The position numbers and the translations under genes are program-made. The notes below the pieces were generated by a model, which was given only the letters and a program-made list of their open reading frames with translations, was not told the DNA's origin and searched no databases. A DNA stretch of 13,878 bases from contig SOIC01000177.1 of the NCBI GenBank assembly GCA_004377275.1, positions 1 through 13,878 of the forward strand, given 5' to 3'. The stretch is from Dehalococcoidia bacterium (GTDB taxonomy: Bacteria; Chloroflexota; Dehalococcoidia; E44-bin15). Every line of letters starts with the position of its first letter. Positions within the stretch are counted from its first letter, which is position 1. This document shows positions 13,837-13,878 of the stretch, in pieces.

Positions 13837-13878
13837 ATGGCTATTTCTAAAAGGGTGGTATTGCACTTTCCGTCTCGA
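13837..13878 (+). CDS. Start of a NIL-domain / ferredoxin-like partner protein (partial)
   Basis: Only the first 14 codons are in the window; the gene runs off the right edge. The peptide MAISKRVVLHFPSR matches the usual opening of NIL-domain proteins, a basic strand of the K-VVLHFP type. The known partner of DUF39 homocysteine proteins (MA1822 in Methanosarcina) has a NIL domain followed by two 4Fe-4S ferredoxin motifs. AGAGG (13825-13829) lies seven bases before the ATG. The gap to the DUF39 gene is 68 bases. The ferredoxin part is not visible and is inferred from this context; the NIL domain could also belong to a shorter regulatory protein. Confidence 0.7.
   Translation, partial: MAISKRVVLHFPSR

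Overview
The window looks like bacterial chromosome from an anaerobe. It has clear Shine-Dalgarno sites, sigma-70-like promoters and GTG/TTG starts. It also carries a minimal SufC-SufB iron-sulfur pair and the sulfide-based homocysteine pathway (DUF39 protein plus the start of its NIL-domain partner). That pathway is typical of methanogens, sulfate reducers and Dehalococcoidia-type Chloroflexota. A Dehalococcoidia-like Chloroflexota is my best guess. It rests on gene content only, with no rRNA or database search.

Layout. Positions 1-658 hold no convincing gene, apart from one doubtful small minus-strand ORF. Positions 659-2379 (+) carry a short-chain dehydrogenase and a leucine-carboxyl-methyltransferase-family (TIGR00027-type) methyltransferase; both are visibly more AT-rich than the rest. 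Positions 4712-2484 (-) run antitoxin (AbrB domain), RelE-like toxin, metallo-beta-lactamase-fold hydrolase and PAC2-family protein, closely spaced and possibly partly co-transcribed. A 233-bp divergent promoter region separates this from a plus-strand set at 4946-7568: an unrecognised helical protein translationally coupled to a Sir2 deacylase, then a family III CoA-transferase resembling alpha-methylacyl-CoA racemase. The last abuts, tail to tail, a minus-strand ROK sugar kinase (8529-7570) with its own promoter and an inverted repeat.

The right-hand 5.2 kb is a sulfur-metabolism locus. On the minus strand, sufC and sufB overlap by 13 bp and form a two-gene Fe-S scaffold system. Diverging from them across a 274-bp intergenic region with a promoter on each side, the plus strand has cysK, cysE, a DUF39 homocysteine biosynthesis protein, and the first 14 codons of what looks like its NIL/ferredoxin partner, cut by the window edge. 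Together these genes would turn sulfide into cysteine (CysE activates serine, CysK adds sulfide) and into homocysteine (aspartate semialdehyde plus sulfide), beside the scaffold that builds Fe-S clusters.

Several starts were chosen from ribosome-binding-site position instead of the longest frame (sufC, cysE, the DUF39 gene, the CoA-transferase). No rRNA, tRNA, CRISPR array or intact insertion sequence was seen. No strong intrinsic terminator (GC-rich hairpin plus T-run) was found.
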